Below are positions 25,833-33,749 of a stretch of 64,000 nt of DNA, in pieces (the first letter of the stretch is position 1; each line of letters begins with the position of its first letter). The position numbers and the translations under genes were made by a program. The notes under the pieces are model-generated. The model did no database searches and was not told the DNA's origin. It was given only the letters and a program-made list of their open reading frames with translations. Origin of the DNA: Rhodoblastus sp963704565 (lineage in GTDB: Bacteria; Pseudomonadota; Alphaproteobacteria; Rhizobiales; Beijerinckiaceae); contig OY969917.1 of assembly GCA_963704565.1 (NCBI GenBank), positions 2,728,001 to 2,792,000 on the forward strand, read 5' to 3'.

Positions 25833-26422
25833 GATTTGGCCGGCTCTTCCTCGTCCCATGGCGCGTCGCCGAGGAAATCGACGCAGGACAGATGGGCGGC
25901 CGCCGCGAGATCGGCATAGGTCATCTTGTCGCCCGCCAGCCAGCGGCGCGTCGATTCCAGATAGGAAATATAGCGCAAATGATAGCGCACATTGGCGCGC
26001 GCCGCGCGCAGAAGATCCATGTCCGGCCCGCCGCCGCCGACCTCGGTCGCGGTGAAGCGCTTATAGACCTTTTCGGTCACCAGCCAGTTGCTGACCTCGT
26101 CGAAGAATTTCTCGTTGAACCAGGACATCAGCCGACGCACTTCGACCCGCGCGACCGGCGAAGGCGGCAGCAGGCGATGGTCGCCGAGCCGTTCGCCAAG
26201 CGTCTCGTCCAGCCATTCCGCGATCGGCCCCGCGCCGGGAATAATAAGGCCATTGTCCTCGACCAGAACCGGGGTCTGGCCCGCAGGATCGAGCATCAGG
26301 AATTCGCGGCGTCTTTCATGGACCCGCTCCTCGATCAACTCCACTTCGACGCCATATTCGCCGAGCGCGAGCCGGACAAAACGCGAATGGGGACAGAGCG
26401 GATGATGATAAAGCTGAGGCAT
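25730..26422 (-). CDS. Glutathione S-transferase family protein
   Basis: 230 residues. The thioredoxin-like N-terminal domain (MPQLYHHPLCPHSRFVRLAL) has the glutathione-site PVLVEDNGLIIPGAGPIAEWLDE. The helical C-terminal domain contains WLAGDKMTYADLAAAAHLSCVDFLG, with the N-capping/hydrophobic staple pattern of GSTs. It lies upstream of queG and overlaps its presumed 5' end, an arrangement seen in other alphaproteobacteria. The role is unknown beyond glutathione-dependent transfer or reduction. Confidence 0.87.
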   Translation of the reverse strand: MPQLYHHPLCPHSRFVRLALGEYGVEVELIEERVHERRREFLMLDPAGQTPVLVEDNGLIIPGAGPIAEWLDETLGERLGDHRLLPPSPVARVEVRRLMSWFNEKFFDEVSNWLVTEKVYKRFTATEVGGGGPDMDLLRAARANVRYHLRYISYLESTRRWLAGDKMTYADLAAAAHLSCVDFLGDAPWDEEEPAKSWYQRLKSRPSFRPLLADRVPGVATNPIYAEIDF

Positions 26423-26543
26423 GCCTGATCTGATTCGACCCGTTCGATCGGGTAGCGTCGGTATAGAGGCGGCGCCGCGCGCTCACAAGTTCGGATAGCC
26501 GATAAAAGTTTAACAATTTGTTGCTTGTGGCTTTGGCGCCGGT

Positions 26544-26771
26544 TCAAAGGCCAAGCCGGCCCGCCAGCATCCTCATTTCATGGGGATCGAGATATTCCGT
26601 CGCCGAAAACCGGCGCGCGAGCGCCAATTCGAAGGCGCTCCAGCCGGGGAAACCCGCCAGGCCGCCATCATGACGCAGCCGCCGGATTTCGACGCATTCG
26701 CTCAAACACGCGCGAAGCTCTTCGTCTTCGTCGCCGTCGAGCCATTCTTCCAGATTGACCGGTCCCAGCAT
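26544..26771 (-). CDS. Small hypothetical protein
   Basis: 75 residues, acidic at the N-terminus (EEWLDGDEDEELRACLSE), no signal peptide or TM helix. ATG 26771 follows GAGGG with 5-nt spacing. Composition looks protein-like and it is the only plausible gene in the 442-nt gap between gst and nth (26423-26864), but no family is recognised. The remainder of that gap shows no clear signals. Confidence 0.45.
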   Translation of the reverse strand: MLGPVNLEEWLDGDEDEELRACLSECVEIRRLRHDGGLAGFPGWSAFELALARRFSATEYLDPHEMRMLAGRLGL

Positions 26772-26864
26772 GGCGCCCTCGGCGTTGCGCGAAAGCCGCG
26801 ATGAGCGGGTTTAACCAATCGTTCATATGACGACGGGATGACAGGCGCAAGCGAGGCGGCGCGC

Positions 26865-27599
26865 TCATATCGTCGCAGGCCCGGAAGAAGTTGTTTTTTC
26901 GTTAAATTCACAAAGATCGGCGATTGGGCAGGCGAGGCAGTCGGGCTTGCGCGCCTTGCAAATATAGCGTCCGTGCAGGATCAGCCAATGATGGGCGTGG
27001 AGGAGATATTCGTCCGGCACGATGGCGAGCAGGCCCTTTTCGACCTCTTCGGGCGTCTTTCCGCGCGCCAGGGGGATGCGGTTCGAGACCCGGAACAAAT
27101 GGGTGTCCACCGCGATGGTTTTTTCCCCGAAGGCGATATTGAGCACGACATTGGCGGTCTTGCGCCCCACGCCCGGCAGGCTTTCCAGCGCCTCGCGGCG
27201 GCGCGGAACTTCGCCGCCGAATTCGTCGATGAGCTTGCGCGACAAGGCGATCACGTTCTTCGCCTTGGCGCGAAACAGGCCGATGGTCTTGATCTTGTCG
27301 CGCAGGCCCTCTTCGCCGAGCGCCAGCATCTGTTGAGGCGTCGAGGCCACAGCGAACAGGCCCTTGGTCGCGCGATTGACCCCCGCGTCGGTCGCCTGGG
27401 CCGAAAGCACCACCGCGACCAGCAAGGTATAAGGATTCACATAATCCAGCTCGCCCTTGGGATGGGGGTTCAATGCGGCGAGACGGGCGAAGATTTCGCG
27501 CACACGCTCAGCGGCGGCTTTTTGCCCCTTTGTGATTCTGGCTTGGGAAGAGGCCTTTTTCACCGCCGCCGCGCCGGCTTTGCTCTTTTGTTTCACCAT
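26865..27599 (-). CDS. nth: Endonuclease III
   Basis: 244-residue base-excision repair DNA glycosylase/AP lyase for oxidised pyrimidines. The helix-hairpin-helix LPGVGRKTANVVLN holds the catalytic Lys147, and Asp165 is in AVDTHLFRVSNR. The C-terminal 4Fe-4S cluster is bound by Cys214, Cys221, Cys224 and Cys230 (C-x6-C-x2-C-x5-C). A Lys/Ala-rich N-terminal extension of about 25 residues is ordinary for alphaproteobacteria. ATG 27599 is preferred; the ORF is open to 27617. Confidence 0.95.
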   Translation of the reverse strand: MVKQKSKAGAAAVKKASSQARITKGQKAAAERVREIFARLAALNPHPKGELDYVNPYTLLVAVVLSAQATDAGVNRATKGLFAVASTPQQMLALGEEGLRDKIKTIGLFRAKAKNVIALSRKLIDEFGGEVPRRREALESLPGVGRKTANVVLNIAFGEKTIAVDTHLFRVSNRIPLARGKTPEEVEKGLLAIVPDEYLLHAHHWLILHGRYICKARKPDCLACPIADLCEFNEKTTSSGPATI

Positions 27600-27679
27600 G
27601 GAAGAACATAAGCGCATCGGGCGTGGCGCAACAAGCAGCGGCGCTCGGCCATGAGACCCATAAAGAAATGTGACGCATA

Positions 27680-27710
27680 AAGAAAAAGGACCGCCTTTTG
27701 AGAGCGGTCC
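27680..27710 (-). terminator. Intrinsic terminator, minus strand
   Basis: GGACCGC (27704-27710 read on minus) pairs with GCGGTCC (27688-27694 read on minus) around a 9-nt loop and is followed on the minus strand by TTTTTCTTT. It ends either the candidate small RNA or the ogt transcript, whose stop is 125 nt upstream. Confidence 0.85.
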
Positions 27711-27790
27711 AAGTCTCAGGGAGGAAGCGCCTGCTCACGCTGACGCTCGTGACGTGGTCACACAATAAAAATAGGCGCTTTCGTCTCCCC
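27685..27790 (-). ncRNA. Candidate intergenic small RNA between ogt and nth
   Basis: On the minus strand the segment begins after a G-rich stretch and contains a long-range stem AAGCGCCT / AGGCGCTT (27773-27780 with 27725-27732), enclosing a small hairpin with GTGAC/GTCAC arms (near 27750). A single-stranded CU-rich tract CTTCCTCCCT follows, then a strong intrinsic terminator. A CU-rich anti-Shine-Dalgarno tract placed before a terminator resembles alphaproteobacterial trans-acting sRNAs of the mmgR/suhB type in architecture; family membership is not shown. No promoter could be assigned. The alternative is simply the structured 3' UTR of ogt. Confidence 0.5.
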
Positions 27791-27834
27791 CTCATTTGAC
27801 TTGGCTCAAATATCCATGGGCCAAACGCGCTACA

Positions 27835-28383
27835 TTATGTCGCAGTTGCGCGTTTTTCGCGGTCGATGAGCATGCGTTTGCGCTCCAAGCCCCAGCGATA
27901 ACCCGAAAGAGTTCCGTCGCTGCGCAAGACGCGATGACAGGGGATAGCAATGGCGAGGATATTGGCGGCGCAGGCGCCGGCCACCGCGCGCAAGGCGGAA
28001 GGCGCGCCGATTCGCCGGGCGATTTCGGCATAACTGATGGTCGCGCCCGCCGGAATGTCGCGCAAGGCCGCCCAAACCCGCATCTGGAACGGCGTTCCGC
28101 CGATCGCCAGCGGGGGCTGGAATCCCGTCCAGGGTTTTTCGGCAAGCGCGACGGCGGCGGCAAGCTCCGGCCGCAGCGCTTCCTGGCGCTTTTCGCGCGG
28201 CGCATCCGGAAAGATCGCGCCGAGTTCGCGGACAAGGCGCTCGTCGCTCTCGCCCAGCAAAATCGCGCAAACGCCATCGGATCGGCGCGCGACCAGAACC
28301 TTGCCGAGCGAACTCGGCGACGCCGCGAAGGCGATCCCGGCGGGCGCCGCCGCCGGATGGCCGGAAAGTCTGTCGTCCGTCAT
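27835..28383 (-). CDS. ogt: Methylated-DNA--protein-cysteine S-methyltransferase
   Basis: 182 residues. Single-turnover repair protein transferring methyl groups from O6-methylguanine to Cys149 in the motif AIPCHRVLRSDGTLSGYRWG. The DNA-binding helix-turn-helix TISYAEIARRIGAPSALRAVAGA is intact. The N-terminal domain is of the Ada C-terminal type. It has the length of a stand-alone Ogt, with no AraC/AdaA domain attached. Divergent from the HbpS-like gene. Confidence 0.93.
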   Translation of the reverse strand: MTDDRLSGHPAAAPAGIAFAASPSSLGKVLVARRSDGVCAILLGESDERLVRELGAIFPDAPREKRQEALRPELAAAVALAEKPWTGFQPPLAIGGTPFQMRVWAALRDIPAGATISYAEIARRIGAPSALRAVAGACAANILAIAIPCHRVLRSDGTLSGYRWGLERKRMLIDREKRATAT

Positions 28384-28555
28384 GCCGTGAACCTGTCGGA
28401 AATGTTGAAGCAGGTTAGGGGTGCATGATTGATCCCGCTGTCGCGCGCAATCAAGTCACAATTCGGCGCCCGGCGGGCGGCCCGCGAAAGCCTTTGCCTT
28501 TTTCGCCCGAGACTTTAATTTGCCCCACGCCGCGCCTTCGCCGCTGGAGACCCGC

Positions 28556-28981
28556 ATGAGCCGCATTTCGTTGGAACAGGCCAATATTCTGATTTCCGTC
28601 GCCTTCGCCAAGGCCAAGGAGCTCGGCCTCAAGCCCCTGACCATTGCGGTGCTCGACGCCGGCGGCCATGCCATCGCCCTGCAAAGGCAGGACGGCGCGT
28701 CCAATCACCGGCCGCAAATCGCCATCGGCAAGGCGAACGGCGCCCTGGCGCTCGGCGTCTCGTCGCGGCAGGTCGAAGAACTGGCGATCAAAAGGCCGAG
28801 TTTCGTCGCCGCGCTCGGCCCCATCGTCCCGCAGGGAATCATTCCCGCTCCAGGCGGGGTTATTCTCGTCGGCGCCGATGGCGCGCCGATCGGCGCCGTG
28901 GGCGTAACCGGCGACACCTCCGACAATGACGAAGCCTGCGCGCTCGCCGGCGCGGCGGCGGCGGGTCTCAAGCCGCAATGA
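28556..28981 (+). CDS. GlcG/HbpS family heme-binding-like protein
   Basis: 141 residues covering one GlcG/HbpS (DUF336, PduO C-terminal-like) domain: ISLEQANILISVAFAKAKEL, LTIAVLDAGGHAIALQRQDGA, PQIAIGKANGALALG, GIIPAPGGVILVGADG and AVGVTGDTSDNDEACALAG. Start ATG 28556 follows GGAGA; 12 upstream in-frame residues are unlikely to be coding. Members bind heme or corrinoid or have unknown roles; no metabolic partner genes are adjacent. Confidence 0.85.
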   Translation: MSRISLEQANILISVAFAKAKELGLKPLTIAVLDAGGHAIALQRQDGASNHRPQIAIGKANGALALGVSSRQVEELAIKRPSFVAALGPIVPQGIIPAPGGVILVGADGAPIGAVGVTGDTSDNDEACALAGAAAAGLKPQ

Positions 28982-29177
28982 GCGGGGCGGCGCCCGACAC
29001 AACCGGCGTGCGTTCAAACCTTCACCTGCGCCTTGACCGCGTTGTCGCGCCCAGCCATGATCCCGTCGCAGGACGCGGTGAGCCCGAATCGCCGGTGATT
29101 CAATTTGTTGCGTGTCGTCGCCCACGCTGTCTGAAAAGACTTTCCATCTCAAGCGCGCCATGAAAACGGAGGCATGC

Positions 29178-29609
29178 ATGCTCAACCGTCGCCACATCTT
29201 CAAAACCGCCGCCGCTCTTGCGGTCGCCTTGACCGTCGCGAGCGCGCCCGCCGAAGCGGGGACCGGATCGGTCCACCTCCGTTTCGTCAGCGCCGGGTTT
29301 GTCGTTGGCGTCGGCGGCGGCAAGGGCAGGTTGACCTTCAATGGCCACACCTATCCGCTGCGGATCGGCGGCGTCAGCGCCGGCACCATCGGCGTCTCCA
29401 GCGCCACGCTGGTCGGCCGGGCGCTGAACATCAACAATCCCACGGACATTGTTGGCACTTATGCCGCAGCCGGCGCCGGCGTCGCAGTCGCCGGGGGGGC
29501 GCGGGTTTTCCGCATGCGCAATTCCAACGGCGTCATTCTCGAACTGAAAGGCATGCAGGCGGGTTTCGAGGCCAATCTTGGCGTGAGCGGCTTCAGCCTT
29601 TCGATGTGA
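29178..29609 (+). CDS. Secreted glycine-rich protein, unknown function
   Basis: 143 residues. A signal peptide (MLNRRHIFKTAAALAVALTV then ASAPAEA) is followed by a beta-strand-rich Gly/Val/Ala mature domain containing AGFVVGVGGGKGRLTFNG, YPLRIGGVSAGTIGVSSATL, GTYAAAGAGVAVAGGARVF and GFEANLGVSGFSLSM. ATG 29178 is preceded by GGAGG at 29168-29172; an upstream ATG 29160 has no site. It loosely recalls DUF1134/EipA-like envelope proteins, but I cannot assign it. Divergent or unlinked neighbours give no clue. Confidence 0.65.
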   Translation: MLNRRHIFKTAAALAVALTVASAPAEAGTGSVHLRFVSAGFVVGVGGGKGRLTFNGHTYPLRIGGVSAGTIGVSSATLVGRALNINNPTDIVGTYAAAGAGVAVAGGARVFRMRNSNGVILELKGMQAGFEANLGVSGFSLSM

Positions 29610-29613
29610 AAGC

Positions 29614-30147
29614 CTATTTGACCAGACGGGAAATGTCGCGGAAGCGCGGATGATCCGCGCCGCCGATCCATTCGAACAGCACCATTTCCGTCGTCACGAT
29701 CACGGCGCCGAAAAGCTCCATCCGGCGCAGGGCGAAATCCTTGTTCTGCGAACGGCGCGACCCCACGGCGTCGGCGACGACCAGAACGACGCGGCCCTGC
29801 TCCAGCAGCGCCAGGACGGTCTGCAAGACGCAGACGTGAGTCTCGAAACCGGCGACGACGATCGCGTGGCTTTCCAGCTTTTCCTTCGGGAAGAGCGGCG
29901 CAGCGCAGACATCGAAACACATTTTGCCGACCGGGGCCGTGGCGAACTCGGCCAAGGCCGGAACTGTCGGCCCGAGCTTTTCGGGATTTTGCTCGGTGAC
30001 CAATATTTCGGCGCCGAGCAGGCGCGCGCCTTCGGCGAGACGCCGCGCATTGGCGATGGCGGCTTCGCCACCCTCCATCGCCGGGGCCAGACGGGTCTGA
30101 AAATCGATCAGCAACAGCAGCGAGGACTCCGGCTTCGGTGTCAGCAC
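29614..30147 (-). CDS. Isochorismatase family cysteine hydrolase
   Basis: 177 residues with the catalytic triad of the family: Asp15 in LLLIDFQTRL, Lys75 in GKMCFDV and Cys106 in GFETHVCVLQT, plus the cis-peptide region AGFETH. It resembles YcaC/nicotinamidase-like hydrolases. The substrate is unknown. It lies 19 nt downstream of an alcohol dehydrogenase gene on the same strand and is probably co-transcribed. Confidence 0.88.
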   Translation of the reverse strand: MLTPKPESSLLLLIDFQTRLAPAMEGGEAAIANARRLAEGARLLGAEILVTEQNPEKLGPTVPALAEFATAPVGKMCFDVCAAPLFPKEKLESHAIVVAGFETHVCVLQTVLALLEQGRVVLVVADAVGSRRSQNKDFALRRMELFGAVIVTTEMVLFEWIGGADHPRFRDISRLVK

Positions 30148-30166
30148 ATCATCCTCCCGGTTTTGG

Positions 30167-31222
30167 TCACAACGCCTTGAGCGACGCCATGTCGATCACG
30201 AAGCGATAGCGCACGTCGTTTCTCAGCAGCCTTTCATAGGCTTGGTTGACTTCGTCGACGCGGATCGTTTCGATGTCGCTCACAATATTATGCTGGCCGC
30301 AAAAATCGAGCATTTCCTGGGTCTCGGCCATGCCGCCGATCATCGAGCCGGCGATGGTCTTGCGTCCGCCGATCAGATTGTAGCCCATCGGCGCCGGCTC
30401 CAGCGCCGTCAGCGCGCCGACCAGCACCATGGTCCCATCGGTCTTGAGCAAAGTCAGATAGGGATTGAGGTCATGGCCGACGGGAATGGTGTTGAGCAGG
30501 AAATCGAAGGCGCCTTTATGCCACGCCATCGCCGCTTCATCGCGCGACACCAGCACCTCGTCGGCGCCGAGGCGTAGCGCGTCCTTGCCCTTTGCCGGCG
30601 AGGTGGTGATCATCGTCACCCGAGCGCCCAGGGCCTTCGCGAATTTCACGCCCATATGGCCGAGGCCGCCAAGCCCGACGATCCCGACCCTCTGGCCGGG
30701 GCCGACCTTCCAATGGCGCAAGGGCGAATAAGTGGTGATTCCTGCGCAGAGCAGCGGCGCCACCGCCTTGAGATCGAGATTTTCGGGAACCTTGGCGACG
30801 AAACGCTGTTCAACCACGATCTGTTCGGAATAGCCGCCAAAGGTTAGGCTTTTCGTTCCGCGCTCGCGGTCGTTATAGGTCAGTGTGCAACCCTCGGCGC
30901 AATATTGTTCGAGCCCGGCCTCGCATGGCTCGCAGCGCCGGCAGGAATTGACCATGCAGCCGATCGCGGCGAGATCGCCGGCCTTGAACTTCGTCACATG
31001 CGCCCCGACCTTGACCACCCGGCCGACGATCTCATGGCCCGGAACCATCGGGTAAAGCGAGTTGCTCCAGTCATTGCGCGCCTGATGAAGGTCGGAATGG
31101 CAGACGCCGCAATAAAGAATGTCGATCTGAACGTCATGCGGGCCGGGATCGCGGCGCTCGAAATTGAACGGCGTGAGCGGGCCTGTGGCGGAATGCGCGG
31201 CGAAAGCCTTGACCTTGAACAT
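30167..31222 (-). CDS. Zinc-dependent NAD(P) alcohol dehydrogenase (CAD/YahK-like)
   Basis: 351 residues of the medium-chain dehydrogenase family. Catalytic zinc ligands lie in DILYCGVCHSDLHQARND and PMVPGHEIVGRV. Structural zinc Cys residues are in CRRCEPCEAGLEQYC. The nucleotide fold is VGIVGLGGLGHMGVKFA (GLGGLG). The order matches cinnamyl-alcohol-dehydrogenase-like aldehyde reductases, usually NADPH-dependent. ATG 31222 (MFKVKAFAAHSATGPL) matches the family N-terminus; the frame is open 120 nt further upstream without support. Confidence 0.92.
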   Translation of the reverse strand: MFKVKAFAAHSATGPLTPFNFERRDPGPHDVQIDILYCGVCHSDLHQARNDWSNSLYPMVPGHEIVGRVVKVGAHVTKFKAGDLAAIGCMVNSCRRCEPCEAGLEQYCAEGCTLTYNDRERGTKSLTFGGYSEQIVVEQRFVAKVPENLDLKAVAPLLCAGITTYSPLRHWKVGPGQRVGIVGLGGLGHMGVKFAKALGARVTMITTSPAKGKDALRLGADEVLVSRDEAAMAWHKGAFDFLLNTIPVGHDLNPYLTLLKTDGTMVLVGALTALEPAPMGYNLIGGRKTIAGSMIGGMAETQEMLDFCGQHNIVSDIETIRVDEVNQAYERLLRNDVRYRFVIDMASLKAL

Positions 31223-31259
31223 GGGGCGTGTCCTGGGCGGGAGAATCACGAAAGCCAGA

Positions 31260-33749
31260 TTAGCCGCGAGCGCGGCCTGCACAAGTCGCGCGGCCCAGCG
31301 CTTTCGGCAGGGCGGCCTTGCGCGAATGCAGGTCGGCTGCACGGCTTAACAACGGGCAGGTCGTCAGAATCCCGGCGGAACCGGACGAGGCTTGGGCCAG
31401 ATCGGCAAGCGCGGCGGCGCCGGGCGCGGCGGCCAGGCCAGAGCGGAAAAGGGAGTTCTGGTCGAGCGAGAGCATCGGATGATAGTCGGGGTCCGCAGTC
31501 AGCGCCTCGCCCCAGATCGCGCGCAAATTTTTCAATTCGCGCTGGCTCCGGAACGCCTGGTCGGGGCGCCGCTCGGCGCCGCGCGAGGCGGATTCACGAT
31601 GCAATAGCCGCGCGTGGGGCGTCAGCACCACCCTCAAGCCTCCCGCGCGCAAGCGCAAGCAATAATCGACATCGTTGAAATTGATTGGAAAACGATATTC
31701 GTCGAAGCCGCCGGCCGCCAAAAAAAGCCGCCGCTCGGTGAGCAGGCAGGCTGCCGTGACCGCGCTGCATTCATGAGCGACGCGCAGTAGATCGGCGTAA
31801 CCGGGGTCGCTCTCGATGCGATCGTTGAAAGCGTGCAGCGCGGCGAATTTCGGGCCGAGCACGACGCCGCCATGCTGGACGACGCCGCTTGGCCACAGCA
31901 ACGCCGCGCCCACCGCGCCGACATCCGGCTCCGCCATGCGGCTCAGCATTTCCTCCAGCCAGCCCGGCTGCAAGGCCTCGACGTCATTGTTGAGCAGGAG
32001 CAGGAAATCGCCTTTCGCCTCCGCCGCGCCCCGGTTGACGATGCGCGAGAAATTGAAAGGGCCCGGAACCGGAATCACCCGCCCGCCGCGCGCTGCGATC
32101 TCGTCAAAAAACGCCTTGGTCTCCGGTTCGACCGAGTCGTTGTCGAGGACGATGAATTCATGGGAAGCGAGATCGACCGTTTTCGCCAGCGCCTCGAAGC
32201 AGGCCCGCATCAGATCGGCGCGGTCGCGGGTGGGAACCAGGATCGAGACCCGGCCGCGCGGGACTGGACGCGCAACGACCGCCGAGGCGAAAATTTCGCC
32301 GCGTCCGGGGCCGATCTTGCCTTGCACGCCCCGCGCCGCGAGATGCGCCTGTATGGCGCGAACCAGTCGCGCCGAAATTTGGGCCGGATCGAGCCTGGGC
32401 AGGCGCGCCAGGAAGCCCGGCCGATGGACGGGCGCGCCGGCGGCAGATCCGGCGGGATCGGGGTCGAGAACCCGAGCGCCGACGACCCGGCGGCGGTCCT
32501 GGGCGAAAAAGAACAATCGGAAAAGGTCGTTTGCCCCGGCCTGGATCGCGGCGCGAACATGTTCGGCCCGCGCGGCGAAGAACAAGGCGCCACAGCCTTG
32601 CTCCAGCATTCGTTCATAATCGAAAGCGGGCAGGGCGACCGGCCATTCGCCGCCGTCTGCCTCAGCCAAGGTGAAATCGGCATAGGCCAGCGGCGCCGAG
32701 GGAAACTTGTCGAGGGCCTCCGCCAGCAAGGCGAGCGCCTGGGGCTGAAAAACGGTTCCGGCAGGCGCGAATACAAGAATCGGAAAATCCTTGGCGTCCT
32801 CGGCAAGGAATTCGCGCAACATGGCGGTATCGAAGTCGACCTGCCCTTCGCCGCCTTCGAGCGACGCGCCGACCCAGGCGCAGCCCTGTTGCGTTTCGAG
32901 GCTGGCGACGCTGTCCTCGATCCCCTCGTCGCCGACAAGGGCCACGGCGATGCGTGGCCGGGCGTGTGCGGCGGGCGATGGCAGCGGAAAAATCTCACGC
33001 CATTGCGCGAAAAGATCGAACGGCAGCGATTGTGGCACGATCCGGTCGAAAAAATCGCCGCGCGGCTTTTCGGATTCGAGTTCCGCGCGGCTTTCGAGAA
33101 AGCGGGCGAGGCCGTCGCGAAAGGCGACAAAGCCGCAAGGACTGCCGGTCAGCTCGGCGCCGTTTTCGTCCAGGACGGTCGCGACATGGGCGAGGCCGTC
33201 GGCGAAACGCAGCGGCAAGTCGAGATCGAAACGGCGAAAGGCGCGAACTTCGTCGCCATCGCCGACATGAGTCCAGCGCGTCGCCTTGGCTTGCGCTGCC
33301 GGCTCGCCATCGATCAGGGCGCGTAGCGTCTGCGCGCGCGCCGGATCGCCGCTCACCCATCCGGTCAGGCGCAATCCGCCGTCCCAGCCGACTTCACCCG
33401 GCGAAACATCGTTTTTCCGCGCCGGCGCCGGACGCGCCAGCAACGGCGCGCCGACGATCTCCCCGCTATTGGCAAGGCGGATTTCTACGCGCCGCGCCAT
33501 CTGAAAGGCGACCGCCGGAAGGGTGAAGACGAAACGGTAACAACCGTCGCCCAAACCCTCGCCGGCGAGCTCACGGTCGAAAAGGTCGGCGCGGATTACG
33601 CCGGCGGGGAGACCATCCAGCAACAGTTCGACGACAAAACGCCGGCCGAGGTCCGCCGGGTCGAGCACAAAGCCCGCGACCTGGCTGTCGCTGATCATCC
33701 TGACCTGAGCGCGCAAAGTGGCCTGGCCCTGTTCCGATCGCCTCAACAT
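31260..33749 (-). CDS. Large GT2-containing protein (glycosyltransferase family 2 at C-terminus)
   Basis: About 829 residues. The N-terminal half (1-510) holds two beta-rich stretches that look like repeated wedge domains (SDSQVAGFVLDPADLGRRF; WDGGLRLTGWVSGDPARAQ) and a divergent glycosyltransferase-like segment (IAVALVGDEGIEDSVASLE). The C-terminal GT2 domain (about 520-770) is clear: VSILVPTRDRADLMRACFEAL, FIVLDNDSVEPETKAF, LLLLNNDVEALQPGWLEE, and a histidine-rich acceptor region. Start ATG 33749 overlaps the upstream gene's stop by 7 nt. Last gene of the 38341-31260 operon. It probably transfers sugars such as rhamnose to a surface glycan; the acceptor is unknown. Confidence 0.82.
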   Translation of the reverse strand: MLRRSEQGQATLRAQVRMISDSQVAGFVLDPADLGRRFVVELLLDGLPAGVIRADLFDRELAGEGLGDGCYRFVFTLPAVAFQMARRVEIRLANSGEIVGAPLLARPAPARKNDVSPGEVGWDGGLRLTGWVSGDPARAQTLRALIDGEPAAQAKATRWTHVGDGDEVRAFRRFDLDLPLRFADGLAHVATVLDENGAELTGSPCGFVAFRDGLARFLESRAELESEKPRGDFFDRIVPQSLPFDLFAQWREIFPLPSPAAHARPRIAVALVGDEGIEDSVASLETQQGCAWVGASLEGGEGQVDFDTAMLREFLAEDAKDFPILVFAPAGTVFQPQALALLAEALDKFPSAPLAYADFTLAEADGGEWPVALPAFDYERMLEQGCGALFFAARAEHVRAAIQAGANDLFRLFFFAQDRRRVVGARVLDPDPAGSAAGAPVHRPGFLARLPRLDPAQISARLVRAIQAHLAARGVQGKIGPGRGEIFASAVVARPVPRGRVSILVPTRDRADLMRACFEALAKTVDLASHEFIVLDNDSVEPETKAFFDEIAARGGRVIPVPGPFNFSRIVNRGAAEAKGDFLLLLNNDVEALQPGWLEEMLSRMAEPDVGAVGAALLWPSGVVQHGGVVLGPKFAALHAFNDRIESDPGYADLLRVAHECSAVTAACLLTERRLFLAAGGFDEYRFPINFNDVDYCLRLRAGGLRVVLTPHARLLHRESASRGAERRPDQAFRSQRELKNLRAIWGEALTADPDYHPMLSLDQNSLFRSGLAAAPGAAALADLAQASSGSAGILTTCPLLSRAADLHSRKAALPKALGRATCAGRARG

